The notes under the pieces are model-generated. The model saw nothing but the letters and a program-made list of their open reading frames with translations, searched no databases and was not told the origin of the DNA. A program made the position numbers and the translations under genes. A stretch of 64,000 nt of DNA from Chitinophaga sp. MM2321 (GTDB taxonomy: Bacteria > Bacteroidota > Bacteroidia > Chitinophagales > Chitinophagaceae), in contig NZ_OZ035533.1 of the NCBI RefSeq assembly GCF_964033635.1, positions 2,108,001 through 2,172,000 of the forward strand, given 5' to 3'. Within the stretch, counting starts at the first letter, position 1; the number at the start of each line of letters is the position of its first letter. Below are positions 23,898 to 32,901 of this stretch, one piece after another.

Positions 23898-24929
23898 ATG
23901 CTTATGGATTTTTTACAGACAATATATCATGAGCTGATCTCTTTTCTGGGGATCGGGCAGTTACTGGAGATGTATAAAACAGGTGATTATAGGGCGCTGC
24001 TTACGCTTAAAGGTATCTTTTCTGTAATTTCTCCTGTTGTTCCTTTTTTACTGCTGATAGAAGTAATCCGCGCTTTTATCTACAAAAGATTTAAGATAGA
24101 AGATTATAAAATTCCTTTTCTGATCTTTGTGCTTAATCGTTTTATCTCCAGGTTTATTTCTATTGCGGCTGTTGCTTTCTGTATCGGTTTCTTTGAAAAG
24201 TATGCGCCTATTAAAACCACTTTTACCTGGTATTGGTTTATCTATGGCTATGTGGTGTGGGAGTTCTCGCACTTCATTTATCATTACCTGGGGCATAAGG
24301 TGCGGTTGTTCTGGTGTCTGCATTCCACGCATCATGCGCCCAAGGCAATGAACCTGTCGGTTACCTATACGCATTTTTTCCTGGAGGCGCCCTATGCAGA
24401 TGTGATCCGTACAACGATCTGTATCCTGGCGGGGATTAATCCACCGTTGTTATTCCTGATCATGTTTATTGATGGTACCTGGGGTGCTTTTATTCATGTA
24501 GGCGAGAATCTGATCAAAGACGGGCGGCTGGGTTTTCTGAACAGGATACTGCTGACACCCTCACATCACCGGGTGCATCATGCCAAGAATCCGCTTTATA
24601 TGGATACTAATTTCTGTAACCTGCTCAATATATGGGATAAGGTATTCGGCACATTCCAATACGAGAAAAAGGAGCTGGAGATTGAGTATGGTATTTCGAG
24701 AGAGATGAATCCGGGTAACTTATGGGATGTATATTTCGGGGAGCTGTATTGTCTTGGCCGGGATATCATTCATGCACCCGGTATCACCAACAAGCTGTTG
24801 TACATTGTGATGCCGCCCGGATGGAGCCATACGGGCCAGCATAAAACAGCAAAAGTAGTGAAACAGGCTTATCTCGATGAAATGAAGGCCAGGGGAGAGG
24901 TCAGGCCTGTAGAAGAGCCGGTATCGTAA
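23898..24929 (+). CDS. Sterol desaturase / fatty acid hydroxylase family membrane protein
   Basis: A 343-residue membrane protein with at least four hydrophobic segments. It carries the di-iron histidine boxes of the superfamily: HFIYHYLGH (H125, H129, H133), HSTHHAP (H142, H145, H146) and HHRVHHAKN (H223, H224, H227, H228). Such enzymes hydroxylate or desaturate lipids using oxygen. A second ATG at 23904 is an equally good start. The next small gene has its own promoter, so this is probably monocistronic. Confidence 0.9.
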   Translation: MLMDFLQTIYHELISFLGIGQLLEMYKTGDYRALLTLKGIFSVISPVVPFLLLIEVIRAFIYKRFKIEDYKIPFLIFVLNRFISRFISIAAVAFCIGFFEKYAPIKTTFTWYWFIYGYVVWEFSHFIYHYLGHKVRLFWCLHSTHHAPKAMNLSVTYTHFFLEAPYADVIRTTICILAGINPPLLFLIMFIDGTWGAFIHVGENLIKDGRLGFLNRILLTPSHHRVHHAKNPLYMDTNFCNLLNIWDKVFGTFQYEKKELEIEYGISREMNPGNLWDVYFGELYCLGRDIIHAPGITNKLLYIVMPPGWSHTGQHKTAKVVKQAYLDEMKARGEVRPVEEPVS

Positions 24930-24959
24930 AATACATGCACTTTGTTCCCCGCGATGTAT

Positions 24960-24967
24960 TATATTTG
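24960..24967 (+). promoter_or_regulatory. Promoter -7 element (TATATTTG) for the small basic protein
   Basis: An exact TAnnTTTG match, with TTTG at 24941-24944 upstream (15-base spacing, a little short). It lies downstream of the in-frame codon at 24942, which supports the start at 24990. Confidence 0.6.
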
Positions 24968-24989
24968 TTTTACACCAACGCTGAATATT

Positions 24990-25142
24990 ATGTCTCTGCT
25001 AAACAACAACAAGAAAAACGGTAAAAAAGATAATAAGCAAGTAAAGAACAATATGCCAGGTGGCAACGCATTCATCAAACCCAATGTTGCACCCTCCTTT
25101 ACCAAGAAACCGGTAAAGACAGGTGGTACAAGAGGAAGTTGA
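24990..25142 (+). CDS. Small basic protein (50 aa), hypothetical
   Basis: Fifty residues, very rich in Lys and Asn in the first half (MSLLNNNKKNGKKDNKQVKN) and ending KKPVKTGGTRGS. There is no signal peptide or membrane segment, and it is probably disordered and nucleic-acid-binding by charge. It is supported as a real gene by its own TATATTTG promoter and a strong terminator just after the stop. It lies before the RRM protein gene. I do not recognise a family. Confidence 0.6.
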   Translation: MSLLNNNKKNGKKDNKQVKNNMPGGNAFIKPNVAPSFTKKPVKTGGTRGS

Positions 25143-25166
25143 TGAGCTGCGTGAAGGCCCCCGATT

Positions 25167-25202
25167 AAAAAGCCATGTTATCAAACGGTAACATGGCTTT
25201 TT
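25167..25202 (+). terminator. Intrinsic terminator
   Basis: A 14-bp perfect stem AAAAAGCCATGTTA / TAACATGGCTTTTT with loop TCAAACGG. It ends the small basic protein transcript. Confidence 0.88.
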
Positions 25203-25399
25203 ACATACTGACGGGATTTGTTGTACAGGCACGGTTGTATCTGTAAATAATTATTCTGATATCATTAAATTGACCTACCTTCACTACGTAAGTAGCTCAG
25301 CTGACGTTCAATGGCAGCGGAATCACTACTTGAATCAACGGGAATTTTTTCCCGGTTTTTCCTTCACAAAGTTTAATATCTAACATAAAATACGTCATC

Positions 25400-25675
25400 A
25401 TGAATCTTTATATTTCTAATCTGAGTTCATATACTACAGAGGAAGACCTGAGGAACCTGTTCTCTAAATTCGGCGCCATTGATTCCGTAAAAATCATCGT
25501 GGATAAATTTACTAACCAGTCACGTGGATTTGGTTTTATTGAAATGCCTTCCGATGCAGAAGCAAACGAAGCAATTCAGGGTTTGAATAACACAGAAGTA
25601 CAGGGTAGATCACTGGGAGTAGCAGTTGCCAGACCCAAAGAGAATAACAATAATAACAGGAATAACAGGTGGTAA
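25400..25675 (+). CDS. RRM-domain RNA-binding protein
   Basis: A 91-residue single RNA-recognition-motif protein. RNP2 is LYISNLS (residues 3-9) and RNP1 is RGFGFIEM (about 43-50). The tail is Asn/Arg-rich (KENNNNNRNNRW). This is the small RRM protein type common in Bacteroidota and cyanobacteria, thought to act in post-transcriptional or cold-related regulation. The 197 bases upstream (25203-25399) carry no ORF and no clear TAnnTTTG element; a long leader is possible. Confidence 0.95.
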   Translation: MNLYISNLSSYTTEEDLRNLFSKFGAIDSVKIIVDKFTNQSRGFGFIEMPSDAEANEAIQGLNNTEVQGRSLGVAVARPKENNNNNRNNRW

Positions 25676-25843
25676 GATAGCGTTATCGTCATCTCACTTG
25701 TATTACCAGCATATTATAAATTGTCTTTCAGACTTTTTTAACGGCTTACATCATATACCATCCCATTTACTTGCGGGTGGTATTGATAATAATAGCCATC
25801 GTACTGTTGAACTACCCTCCAATCTTACAACTAAATAGTAAAT

Positions 25844-26923
25844 TTGAACACAGTAAAAACAATTATCAAAGGAACAGGTTGTTTTATTCCATCCCTTGTG
25901 AAACTTAACCGCGATTTTGCCGCAGATAGTTTCTATGATGCTCATCAGGTACAAATTGCAACGGCGACGCTGGAAGTGATCGATAAATTCCAGCAGATCA
26001 CAGGGATTAATGAACGCCGGTATGCAGATAATGATCAGAATGCCTCTGGTATGGCTGCCATTGCTGCTTCCCGTGCTATCACAGATGCAGGTATTGACCC
26101 GGAAACGATAGATCAGATCATTGTAGCGCATAATTTTGGAGATGTTGGTGTAAGTTCTATCCAGTCCGATGCCGTTCCATCTTTGGCTTCCCGCGTAAAA
26201 CATACGTTGGGAATCAGGAACGTTTCCTGTGTAGCCTACGATATTTTATTCGGTTGCCCCGGTTGGTTGCAGGGCGTTATACAGGCAGATGCATTCATAA
26301 AAGCAGGCATCGCCAAACGTTGTCTCGTAATAGGTACAGAAACCCTCAGTCGCGTAATAGATAGCTACGACCGTGACAGCATGATCTTCAGCGATGGCGC
26401 CGGCGCCGTGATCATTGAAGCAAGCAACGACCCCGCCGGCAACGCAGGTATTCTATCCAGCGCAGCACAGTCCTTCGCGATGGACGAAGCCAACTACATC
26501 AACATGGGTAGTTCCTATTTGCCCAACGCCGATGAGCAGGTGAAATACATCAAAATGCAGGGACGGAAAGTATATGAGTTCGCATTGAAACATGTACCCA
26601 CAGCCATTAAAACATGCATCGATGCTATTGGCATGGACATCACCCAGGTGAAGAAAATATTCATTCACCAGGCTAATGAGAAACTGGATGAGGCCATTGT
26701 AAAAGCCTTGTATAAACTATATAACATTACACCGGTATTGAGCGAGGTAATGCCCATGAACATTCACGCACTGGGCAACAGCTCTGTGGCAACTATCCCT
26801 ACCTTGTTTGACATGGTACGCAAAGGTGCTTTCCCGGAGCATAAGCTGGACGCAGGAGATGTAGTGGTATTTGCTTCCGTAGGCGCCGGTATGAATATCA
26901 ACGCTGTTTGTTACAGGATGTAA
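25844..26923 (+). CDS. 3-oxoacyl-ACP synthase III family (FabH-like) enzyme
   Basis: A 359-residue thiolase-fold condensing enzyme. The catalytic triad of the KAS III family is present: C138 in ILFGCPGWLQG, H275 in FIHQANEKL, and N312 in HALGNSS. FSDGAGAVIIEA and the closing DVVVFASVGAGMNINAV fit the family. It starts with TTG at 25844; no in-frame ATG upstream fits. It condenses acyl-CoA or acyl-ACP with malonyl-ACP or a related unit. No other fatty-acid genes are adjacent, so it may be a specialised paralogue. Confidence 0.9.
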   Translation: MNTVKTIIKGTGCFIPSLVKLNRDFAADSFYDAHQVQIATATLEVIDKFQQITGINERRYADNDQNASGMAAIAASRAITDAGIDPETIDQIIVAHNFGDVGVSSIQSDAVPSLASRVKHTLGIRNVSCVAYDILFGCPGWLQGVIQADAFIKAGIAKRCLVIGTETLSRVIDSYDRDSMIFSDGAGAVIIEASNDPAGNAGILSSAAQSFAMDEANYINMGSSYLPNADEQVKYIKMQGRKVYEFALKHVPTAIKTCIDAIGMDITQVKKIFIHQANEKLDEAIVKALYKLYNITPVLSEVMPMNIHALGNSSVATIPTLFDMVRKGAFPEHKLDAGDVVVFASVGAGMNINAVCYRM

Positions 26924-26954
26924 TCATCATAAAGTAAGTTCCCATTAAATTCTG

Positions 26955-26977
26955 AGCCGCCTTCGTGCGGCTTTTTT
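26955..26977 (+). terminator. Intrinsic terminator
   Basis: Stem AGCCGC / GCGGCT with loop CTTCGT followed by a T run. It follows the FabH-like gene by 31 bases. Confidence 0.85.
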
Positions 26978-27077
26978 CTGTCTTGTTACGGCCATCTGAT
27001 CTGCTCATAATAAAGAAAACTGCAACTGTTTTTGTAAGCGCATTTATTGCATTTTTGTATCCTTAAATATTGCACAC

Positions 27078-27863
27078 ATGAATATCCGGTTTTTCCAGGT
27101 AGACGCCTTTACCAACAAACCCTTCAAAGGCAACCCGGCAGGCGTTTGCATCATGGACGCTCCCGCAGATGATCAGACACTACAGGCCATTGCTGCCGAA
27201 AACAATATCGCGGAAACAGCTTTCCTTTTCAAACAACCGGATGGATACCGCCTGCGGTGGTTTACACCCAAAGTAGAAATGCCGCTATGCGGTCATGCTA
27301 CCCTCGCCAGCGCACATGTACTGTGGACCACCGGACTGGCTCCTGCGGAAGAAGTCATTCAATTCCATACCCTGAGCGGGTTGCTGACAGCCGCCAGGAA
27401 AGATAACCGTATAGAACTGGATTTCCCGGCACGCAGCCATGAGCCGGTAGCTTTACCTACCGCATTAAGACAGCTTTTCGGAGATAATTATGCGGATGTT
27501 GTGTTTTCCCACGACCGCTATATTGTAGAGTTGCACTCACCGGAAGATGTGATCAACTTTGTTCCCGATTTTCATTTGCTGGAGAAATATTTATGTGTCA
27601 TCACCAGCAAGGGTAACAACGGCTATCCATACGATTTTGTATCCAGGTATTTTGCTGTTCCGGTGGGTGTAAATGAGGACCCCGTAACGGGTTCGGCACA
27701 TTGCAGCCTGGCGACTTACTGGGCGGAAAGATTGCATAAAAAAACCTTTCATGCCTACCAGGCTTCGGCCAGGGGCGGGGAGCTGAAAGTGATCTTACAG
27801 AATGATCGTGTATTGTTGCAGGGAGAGGCGGTGACGGTGGTAGCAGGTACATTCTACATCTGA
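27078..27863 (+). CDS. PhzF family isomerase/epimerase-like protein
   Basis: A 261-residue protein of the PhzF/diaminopimelate-epimerase fold. The catalytic Glu is E46 in NNIAETAFLF. FKGNPAGVC, the PLCGHATLASAHVL helix and GVNEDPVTGSAHCSLATYW are family motifs. There are no phenazine genes nearby, so it is most likely a PhzF-like enzyme of unknown substrate. The stop is almost adjacent to a convergent small membrane protein gene. Confidence 0.92.
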   Translation: MNIRFFQVDAFTNKPFKGNPAGVCIMDAPADDQTLQAIAAENNIAETAFLFKQPDGYRLRWFTPKVEMPLCGHATLASAHVLWTTGLAPAEEVIQFHTLSGLLTAARKDNRIELDFPARSHEPVALPTALRQLFGDNYADVVFSHDRYIVELHSPEDVINFVPDFHLLEKYLCVITSKGNNGYPYDFVSRYFAVPVGVNEDPVTGSAHCSLATYWAERLHKKTFHAYQASARGGELKVILQNDRVLLQGEAVTVVAGTFYI

Positions 27864-27866
27864 AAA

Positions 27867-27995
27867 CTATTTTCCGATCACCCAATAGCCGATAGCCAAC
27901 CAGATCAGCCCTTTGATCAGGAAGAACAGAAAGCCCCAGACACCCAGCTTCTTCAGCCATTTGAGGAGTTGTTGTTTTTTGTTACCGGTACTCAT
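27867..27995 (-). CDS. Small membrane protein (42 aa)
   Basis: A 43-codon minus-strand frame from ATG 27995 to TAG 27867, reading MSTGNKKQQLLKWLKKLGVW followed by GFLFFLIKGLIWLAIGYWVIGK. A basic N-terminal helix is followed by one hydrophobic helix of about 20 residues and a Lys end. It looks like the short single-pass proteins found across Bacteroidota. It is convergent with PhzF, with 3 bases between the stop codons. The clean charge and hydrophobic layout suggests a real gene; its function is unknown. Confidence 0.6.
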   Translation of the reverse strand: MSTGNKKQQLLKWLKKLGVWGFLFFLIKGLIWLAIGYWVIGK

Positions 27996-28112
27996 AACAT
28001 TGTAAAATTACAGGAAATATCAATTGATTTTCAAAAACCAGGGAAGCATTCTTTAAACAGGTAGACTATAAAAATCTATTATAGTATCTTGTTTTTAATA
28101 AACCACGCAGAT

Positions 28113-28562
28113 ATGCACTTTCGTGAAGCTACCATTGATGATATTCCCGGCCTCTTTAAAGTTCGCTTTGCAGTGAAGGAAAATCGCCTGAATAACCCTG
28201 ACCTGGCCACCAGGGAAGATTGTGAACGTTATCTGACTACAGATGGGAAGGGATGGGTATGTGAGGCCGCCGGCAATATTGTAGGCTTTGCCATAATAGA
28301 TGCTATGCGAAATAATATATGGGCTTTATTTGTTGATCCCGGTTATGAAGCACAAGGTATTGGCAAGCAATTACAAACCCTGATGCTGGACTGGCATTTC
28401 AGTGAATCGGATGATATGTTGTGGCTGGGAACCAGCGCCAATACAAGAGCTGAGCGGTTCTATGCACTCACCGGCTGGATGAAGACGGGCATGCTGGACA
28501 CCGGCGAAGTAAAATTTATTATAACCCGTAACCGCTGGCTGCAAGTGAGTGGATTGAGCTGA
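28113..28562 (+). CDS. GNAT family N-acetyltransferase
   Basis: 149 residues from the ATG at 28113 (MHFREATIDDIPGLFKVRF), the standard GNAT opening. A second in-frame ATG at 28089 would add an unusual leader. The acetyl-CoA loop is DPGYEAQGIGKQLQT, and the C-terminal strand is ERFYALTGWMKTG. The acceptor is unknown. It stands alone between two unrelated genes. Confidence 0.88.
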   Translation: MHFREATIDDIPGLFKVRFAVKENRLNNPDLATREDCERYLTTDGKGWVCEAAGNIVGFAIIDAMRNNIWALFVDPGYEAQGIGKQLQTLMLDWHFSESDDMLWLGTSANTRAERFYALTGWMKTGMLDTGEVKFIITRNRWLQVSGLS

Positions 28563-28624
28563 GTGTTTGCCCTGTACAAAAGGTATCCATGTTGTAAAGT
28601 CTGAAACGCTAATGATTTAATGTG

Positions 28625-28632
28625 TATTTTTG
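28625..28632 (+). promoter_or_regulatory. Promoter -7 element (TATTTTTG) of the BtuB-like gene
   Basis: An exact TAnnTTTG match 26 bases before the ATG at 28659. The leader is too short for a cobalamin riboswitch. Confidence 0.6.
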
Positions 28633-28658
28633 CGCTCTTTTAGCAATTATTCATAAAG

Positions 28659-30548
28659 ATGCGCATAGCTGTTAGTTATAGTAAGATCCTTATATTCCTG
28701 TCCTTAGGCGTATGCAGCCGTGCAACGGCGCAACAACGCACAGATAGTTCTCTTGCCACACACAACCTGGATGAAGTAATTGTGCAGGAAAACAGGCTGG
28801 CGGCACCGTTAAAGGCCCTCAACCGTAATATTACCATCATCAGCCGTAAACAGATAGAAGGAATGGCGGTAACCTCCATCAATGAGGTGCTGGCATTTGT
28901 TCCGGGCCTGGATGTGCGGCAGCGCGGCCCTGGCGGTATCCAGGCGGATATCGGCATTGATGGCGGTACTTTTGACCAGACCCTCGTGCTGTTGAACGGG
29001 ATCAAAATCACAGACCCGCAAACAGGCCACAATATCATGAATCTCCCCATTTCATTGTCGGATGTGGACCATATAGAAGTGCTGCGTGGTGCAGCCGCCC
29101 GTGTATACGGCATTAATGCCCTCAACGGTGCTATCAATATCATTACCCGCAAAGCGTCGGAAAGTGGTATTGAACTAAGTGGCAGCGGAGGCAGCAGCTT
29201 TAAGAAAAATGAGAAAGGGAAAGCGTATGGAGCTTATGCACTTGGCGCCACCGGCTCCCTGGTGACGGGTAGTACCAACCAAACACTGTCGCTTGGTCTT
29301 AATGAAGGCAATGGTTACCGCTATAATACCGCCTATAATAATTACCGCGCATTTTACCAGGGTGCATTCGAGAAGGATAGTGCGCAGCGTTATAATGTAC
29401 TGGCAGGCTTTGTGAAAAATACTTACGGCGCCAACGGATTTTATGCTGCACCCGGTGATAAGGAATCGGAAGAAACGGTGCAGACCTTCCTCGCCGCTGT
29501 GAGCAACACTATCCGGATCAACCGTAAATGGGTGATGACACCGCGTATCAGCTATCGTTATACAGAAGATGATTACCTGTATATTAAACAAAACAAGCCC
29601 GGCAACCTGCACGATAACCACATCGTGGACGCAGAGCTGAACAACAGCTTTGAAACAGGCATCGGCTCTTTTGGCGCCGGTGTAGAGGGACGCTATGAAT
29701 ACATCAACAGTAACAACCTGGGTATTCACGATAGAACCAACCTGGGCCTCTATGGAGAATATAAAACAAAAGCAGATAAGCGGTTTAGTTTTACGGTAGG
29801 TGGGTATCTCAACTACAACTCTTTCTATGGCTGGCAATTCTTTCCCGGTGCAGATGTAGGATTCAATATCACGCCGGAGCTGAAGGTATTTGCCAATGTG
29901 GGTACTGCACAACGTTTGCCTACCTATACAGACCTCTATTATAAAAGTGCCGCCATCATCGGCAACGATAAACTGGGCCCTGAGAAAGCCACCTTCATGG
30001 AAGTGGGCGTACGCAAATACAGTGGTAAATTCTCTTATGCAGGGAGTGTCTTTTACAGACAGGTAGCAGATTTTATTGATTATGTAAAAGATAGTCTTAA
30101 TCAGCCCTGGCAGCCGCAGAATTTTCAGCGGGCGGATACCAAAGGATTTACGCTCAGCACAGGCTACAGCACTACCTTGCAGGAACATGGGGTATTTAAT
30201 GCGGTGGCTGTTAATGCAGGCTACAATTATTTGTCGCCTTCCTTCAAAGGAGATGATGGTATCAATAAAAAGATTTCCCGTTACGTGATTGAAAGCCTGC
30301 GTCACCAGGTTACAGCCAATGTACGTGCTACGGTGTGGCAACATTTTAGTGTATCCGCTGCTGCACGGTATTGCATGCGGATCAACTACAAGGATTATAC
30401 AGTAGTGGATGCGCGCATAGCCTACAAGCAACCCCGTTACCAGTTATATGTTGATGCCAATAATTTACTGGATGTTACCTACATAGAAGCCGGGGCAGTA
30501 CCTATGCCGGGCAGATGGATAACATTGGGCGGAACCGTCCGGTTATAA
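28659..30548 (+). CDS. TonB-dependent receptor, BtuB-like
   Basis: A 629-residue outer-membrane receptor. It has a signal peptide ending ATAQQ, a TonB-box-like NLDEVIVQENRL, a plug domain with INEVLAFVPGLDVRQRGPGG, then VLRGAAARVYGINALNGAINII, and a 22-strand-type barrel to GGTVRL. It is smaller than SusC proteins and lacks the carboxypeptidase-D domain, as in BtuB and other vitamin B12 or small-metabolite receptors. The next gene encodes a B12-type radical SAM protein, which strengthens a cobalamin link, but no riboswitch is present. Confidence 0.85.
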   Translation: MRIAVSYSKILIFLSLGVCSRATAQQRTDSSLATHNLDEVIVQENRLAAPLKALNRNITIISRKQIEGMAVTSINEVLAFVPGLDVRQRGPGGIQADIGIDGGTFDQTLVLLNGIKITDPQTGHNIMNLPISLSDVDHIEVLRGAAARVYGINALNGAINIITRKASESGIELSGSGGSSFKKNEKGKAYGAYALGATGSLVTGSTNQTLSLGLNEGNGYRYNTAYNNYRAFYQGAFEKDSAQRYNVLAGFVKNTYGANGFYAAPGDKESEETVQTFLAAVSNTIRINRKWVMTPRISYRYTEDDYLYIKQNKPGNLHDNHIVDAELNNSFETGIGSFGAGVEGRYEYINSNNLGIHDRTNLGLYGEYKTKADKRFSFTVGGYLNYNSFYGWQFFPGADVGFNITPELKVFANVGTAQRLPTYTDLYYKSAAIIGNDKLGPEKATFMEVGVRKYSGKFSYAGSVFYRQVADFIDYVKDSLNQPWQPQNFQRADTKGFTLSTGYSTTLQEHGVFNAVAVNAGYNYLSPSFKGDDGINKKISRYVIESLRHQVTANVRATVWQHFSVSAAARYCMRINYKDYTVVDARIAYKQPRYQLYVDANNLLDVTYIEAGAVPMPGRWITLGGTVRL

Positions 30549-30600
30549 ATGAAAGAGATAAAATCGTAGCTGCGTTTACGTTAGTGGGAAGAAGTAGATT

Positions 30601-30636
30601 GGCATTCCTGGGAGCGCCTGCGCTCCCAGGAATGCC
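30601..30636. repeat. Perfect 16-bp GC-rich hairpin between receptor and radical SAM genes
   Basis: GGCATTCCTGGGAGCG and CGCTCCCAGGAATGCC pair perfectly around CCTG. There is no T run, but GATT before and AATC after extend the stem past a two-base bulge. It may be a terminator of the long-stem type used in Bacteroidota, or an mRNA-protecting hairpin. Confidence 0.75.
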
Positions 30637-30666
30637 ACAATCCTGCTATCTTTCATTATTATGAGC

Positions 30667-30674
30667 TAAATTTG
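30667..30674 (+). promoter_or_regulatory. Promoter -7 element (TAAATTTG) of the radical SAM gene
   Basis: An exact TAnnTTTG match 18 bases before the TTG start at 30693, which supports that start and separate transcription from the receptor gene. Confidence 0.55.
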
Positions 30675-30692
30675 CGGTTTAAATAACCTGAT

Positions 30693-32894
30693 TTGAGTAA
30701 TTCTGTTTTTTTAATAACGCCGCCATTTACACAGCTGAACACGCCGTACCCGGCCACTGCTTATCTGAAGGGATTTCTGAACACAAAAGGCATCACCTCC
30801 TTTCAGGCCGATCTGGGTATAGAAGTAACGCTGGCTTTATTTTCAAAACAGGGTTTACAGCAATTGTTTGCACATATAGCAGCAGCACCGCCGGCAGCAT
30901 TGACAGAAAATGCAGCCCGGATCATCGCACTACAGGACGATTACGTGCATACCATAGACGCCGTCATTTTATTTCTACAGGGCAAAAACCCTACACTGGC
31001 GCATCAGGTATGCAAACGTGATTTCCTGCCGGAAGCATCCCGCTTCGGACAACTGGATGACCTCATCTGGGCTTTTGGTTCCATGGGCACACAGGACAAG
31101 GCCAAACACCTGGCTACAATGTACCTCGAAGACCTGTCTGATCTCATCACGGAATGTGTGGATGCCCACTTCGGTTTCAGCCGCTACGCAGAACGCCTCA
31201 GCCGCTCTGCCAACAGTTTCGACGAACTGTATGAAGCCCTTCAGCAGGGACTTACTTATGTAGACAATATTCTCACAGCTATTCTTGCTGCCCGTATGGC
31301 TGCTGTACAACCCGCTATGGTGGCTATTTCTGTGCCGTTTCCGGGCAACCTGTACGCTGCCTTCCGTTGTGGACAATGGATCAAAAAACATTACCCGGCT
31401 GTGAAAGTGGCAATGGGCGGCGGCTTCCCGAATACAGAACTGCGCTCCCTTTCCGATCCGCGGGTGTTTGAATTTGTTGATTTTATTACGTTGGATGATG
31501 GAGAAGCACCGGTAGAAAACCTGGTACAGTTCATCGAAGGAAAAAAGACCACCGCAGCACTTAAACGCACGTTCCTGTTGGAAGATGGGAAAGTAACATA
31601 TATCAATGATAAGTCCTGTAATGACTACAAACAAGGACAGGTAGGCACACCGGACTACAGCGACCTTCTGCTGGACAAATACATCTCCGCCATTGAAGTG
31701 GTGAATCCCATGCACAGCCTCTGGAGCGACGGGCGCTGGAACAAGCTCACCATGGCGCATGGCTGCTATTGGGGTAAATGTACTTTCTGTGATATTTCAC
31801 TGGACTATATAAAGATCTATGAACCGTTAACAGCAGCATTGCTTTGCGACCGGATGGAAACCATCATCGCACAAACCGGTCAGAATGGTTTTCACTTTGT
31901 GGATGAAGCCGCGCCACCCGCACTGATGCGGGCGATGGCGCTGGAAATCATCCGCCGCAAGCTCACTGTTAGCTGGTGGACGAATATCCGCTTTGAAAAG
32001 AGCTTCACCCGCGACCTGTGCCTGCTGTTGAAAGCTTCCGGCTGTATTGCTGTTTCCGGCGGCCTGGAGGTGGCTTCTGACCGCCTGCTGGGGCTTATAC
32101 AGAAAGGGATCACGGTGGCCCAGGTGGCCCGTGTAAACCGCCATTTCACAGAAGCCGGTATCATGGTGCATGCTTACCTCATGTATGGCTTCCCTACGCA
32201 AACAGCACAGGAAACTATTGACTCGCTGGAAATGGTGCGGCAGATGTTCCAGGCGGGCATCCTTCAGTCCGCATTCTGGCACCAGTTTACCATGACGGCC
32301 CACAGCCCTGTGGGGCTCGAACCGGAGAAGTTCAACGTACAAAAGGAATCAACCGCCACGGGCAGCTTTGCCAATAATGATATTATGCATGTGGACCCCA
32401 CCGGTGCGGATCATGAAACCTTCAGCTATGGTCTGAAAAAATCGTTGCTGAACTATATGCATGGCGCTTGTTTTGACTATCCGTTGTCTAAATGGTTTGA
32501 GTTTAAAGTGCCAAAGACCAGCATTCATCCGGACTATATTGCCACGGCATTACTGGAAGAAGAAGTGGGTACCATAAAACCAACTTCCAAGGTCGTGTAC
32601 CTCGGCAAACAGCCAGTAGTGGAAACGATTACCAAATCCAAGAAAGGAAGCACCTGGGAAGTGTCGTCCTTTACTTTTCAGAATAAAAAAGAGAAAGTCA
32701 ATATCAGTGTACCACCACCACAAGGTTTGTGGCTGGTGCAGATGCTGCAACAACTGGCTGTTACCAATCCCAAAACGTATACGCTACAGGAAGTGAAGGA
32801 CAGTTATGAATCTGCCGGTTTGGAAGATTTCGAACTGTTCTGGGATAATAAGCCGGTGAATGCTTTGTACAGGTCAGGATTGCTGAAACTGTAA
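30693..32894 (+). CDS. B12-binding-type radical SAM protein with CX4CX2C cluster motif
   Basis: A 733-residue protein starting with TTG. The N-terminal third resembles a cobalamin-binding Rossmann domain (VFLITPPFTQLNTPYPATAY, and later VKVAMGGGFPNTELRSL) but lacks the His of the DxHxxG motif. The radical SAM core has HGCYWGKCTFCD with C358, C363 and C366. The spacing is CX4CX2C, not the usual CX3CX2C. Then FHFVDEAAPPALM, SGGLEVASDRLLGLIQKG and YLMYGFPTQT fit the TIM-barrel of B12-type radical SAM enzymes. The reaction is unknown. A BtuB-like receptor is the upstream neighbour. It is convergent with the SRPBCC gene. Confidence 0.88.
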   Translation: MSNSVFLITPPFTQLNTPYPATAYLKGFLNTKGITSFQADLGIEVTLALFSKQGLQQLFAHIAAAPPAALTENAARIIALQDDYVHTIDAVILFLQGKNPTLAHQVCKRDFLPEASRFGQLDDLIWAFGSMGTQDKAKHLATMYLEDLSDLITECVDAHFGFSRYAERLSRSANSFDELYEALQQGLTYVDNILTAILAARMAAVQPAMVAISVPFPGNLYAAFRCGQWIKKHYPAVKVAMGGGFPNTELRSLSDPRVFEFVDFITLDDGEAPVENLVQFIEGKKTTAALKRTFLLEDGKVTYINDKSCNDYKQGQVGTPDYSDLLLDKYISAIEVVNPMHSLWSDGRWNKLTMAHGCYWGKCTFCDISLDYIKIYEPLTAALLCDRMETIIAQTGQNGFHFVDEAAPPALMRAMALEIIRRKLTVSWWTNIRFEKSFTRDLCLLLKASGCIAVSGGLEVASDRLLGLIQKGITVAQVARVNRHFTEAGIMVHAYLMYGFPTQTAQETIDSLEMVRQMFQAGILQSAFWHQFTMTAHSPVGLEPEKFNVQKESTATGSFANNDIMHVDPTGADHETFSYGLKKSLLNYMHGACFDYPLSKWFEFKVPKTSIHPDYIATALLEEEVGTIKPTSKVVYLGKQPVVETITKSKKGSTWEVSSFTFQNKKEKVNISVPPPQGLWLVQMLQQLAVTNPKTYTLQEVKDSYESAGLEDFELFWDNKPVNALYRSGLLKL

Positions 32895-32901
32895 TTTATA
32901 G

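Noticed and set aside
28563..28658. Cobalamin riboswitch before the BtuB-like gene
   Set aside because: The gap is under 100 bases and has a promoter inside it; no B12-box-like sequence is seen.
29175..30431. 418-codon minus-strand ORF inside the BtuB-like gene
   Set aside because: Overlaps a well-supported receptor over its whole length and has no recognisable domain.
30975..31760. 261-codon minus-strand ORF inside the radical SAM gene
   Set aside because: Shadow of a clear gene; composition without domain character.
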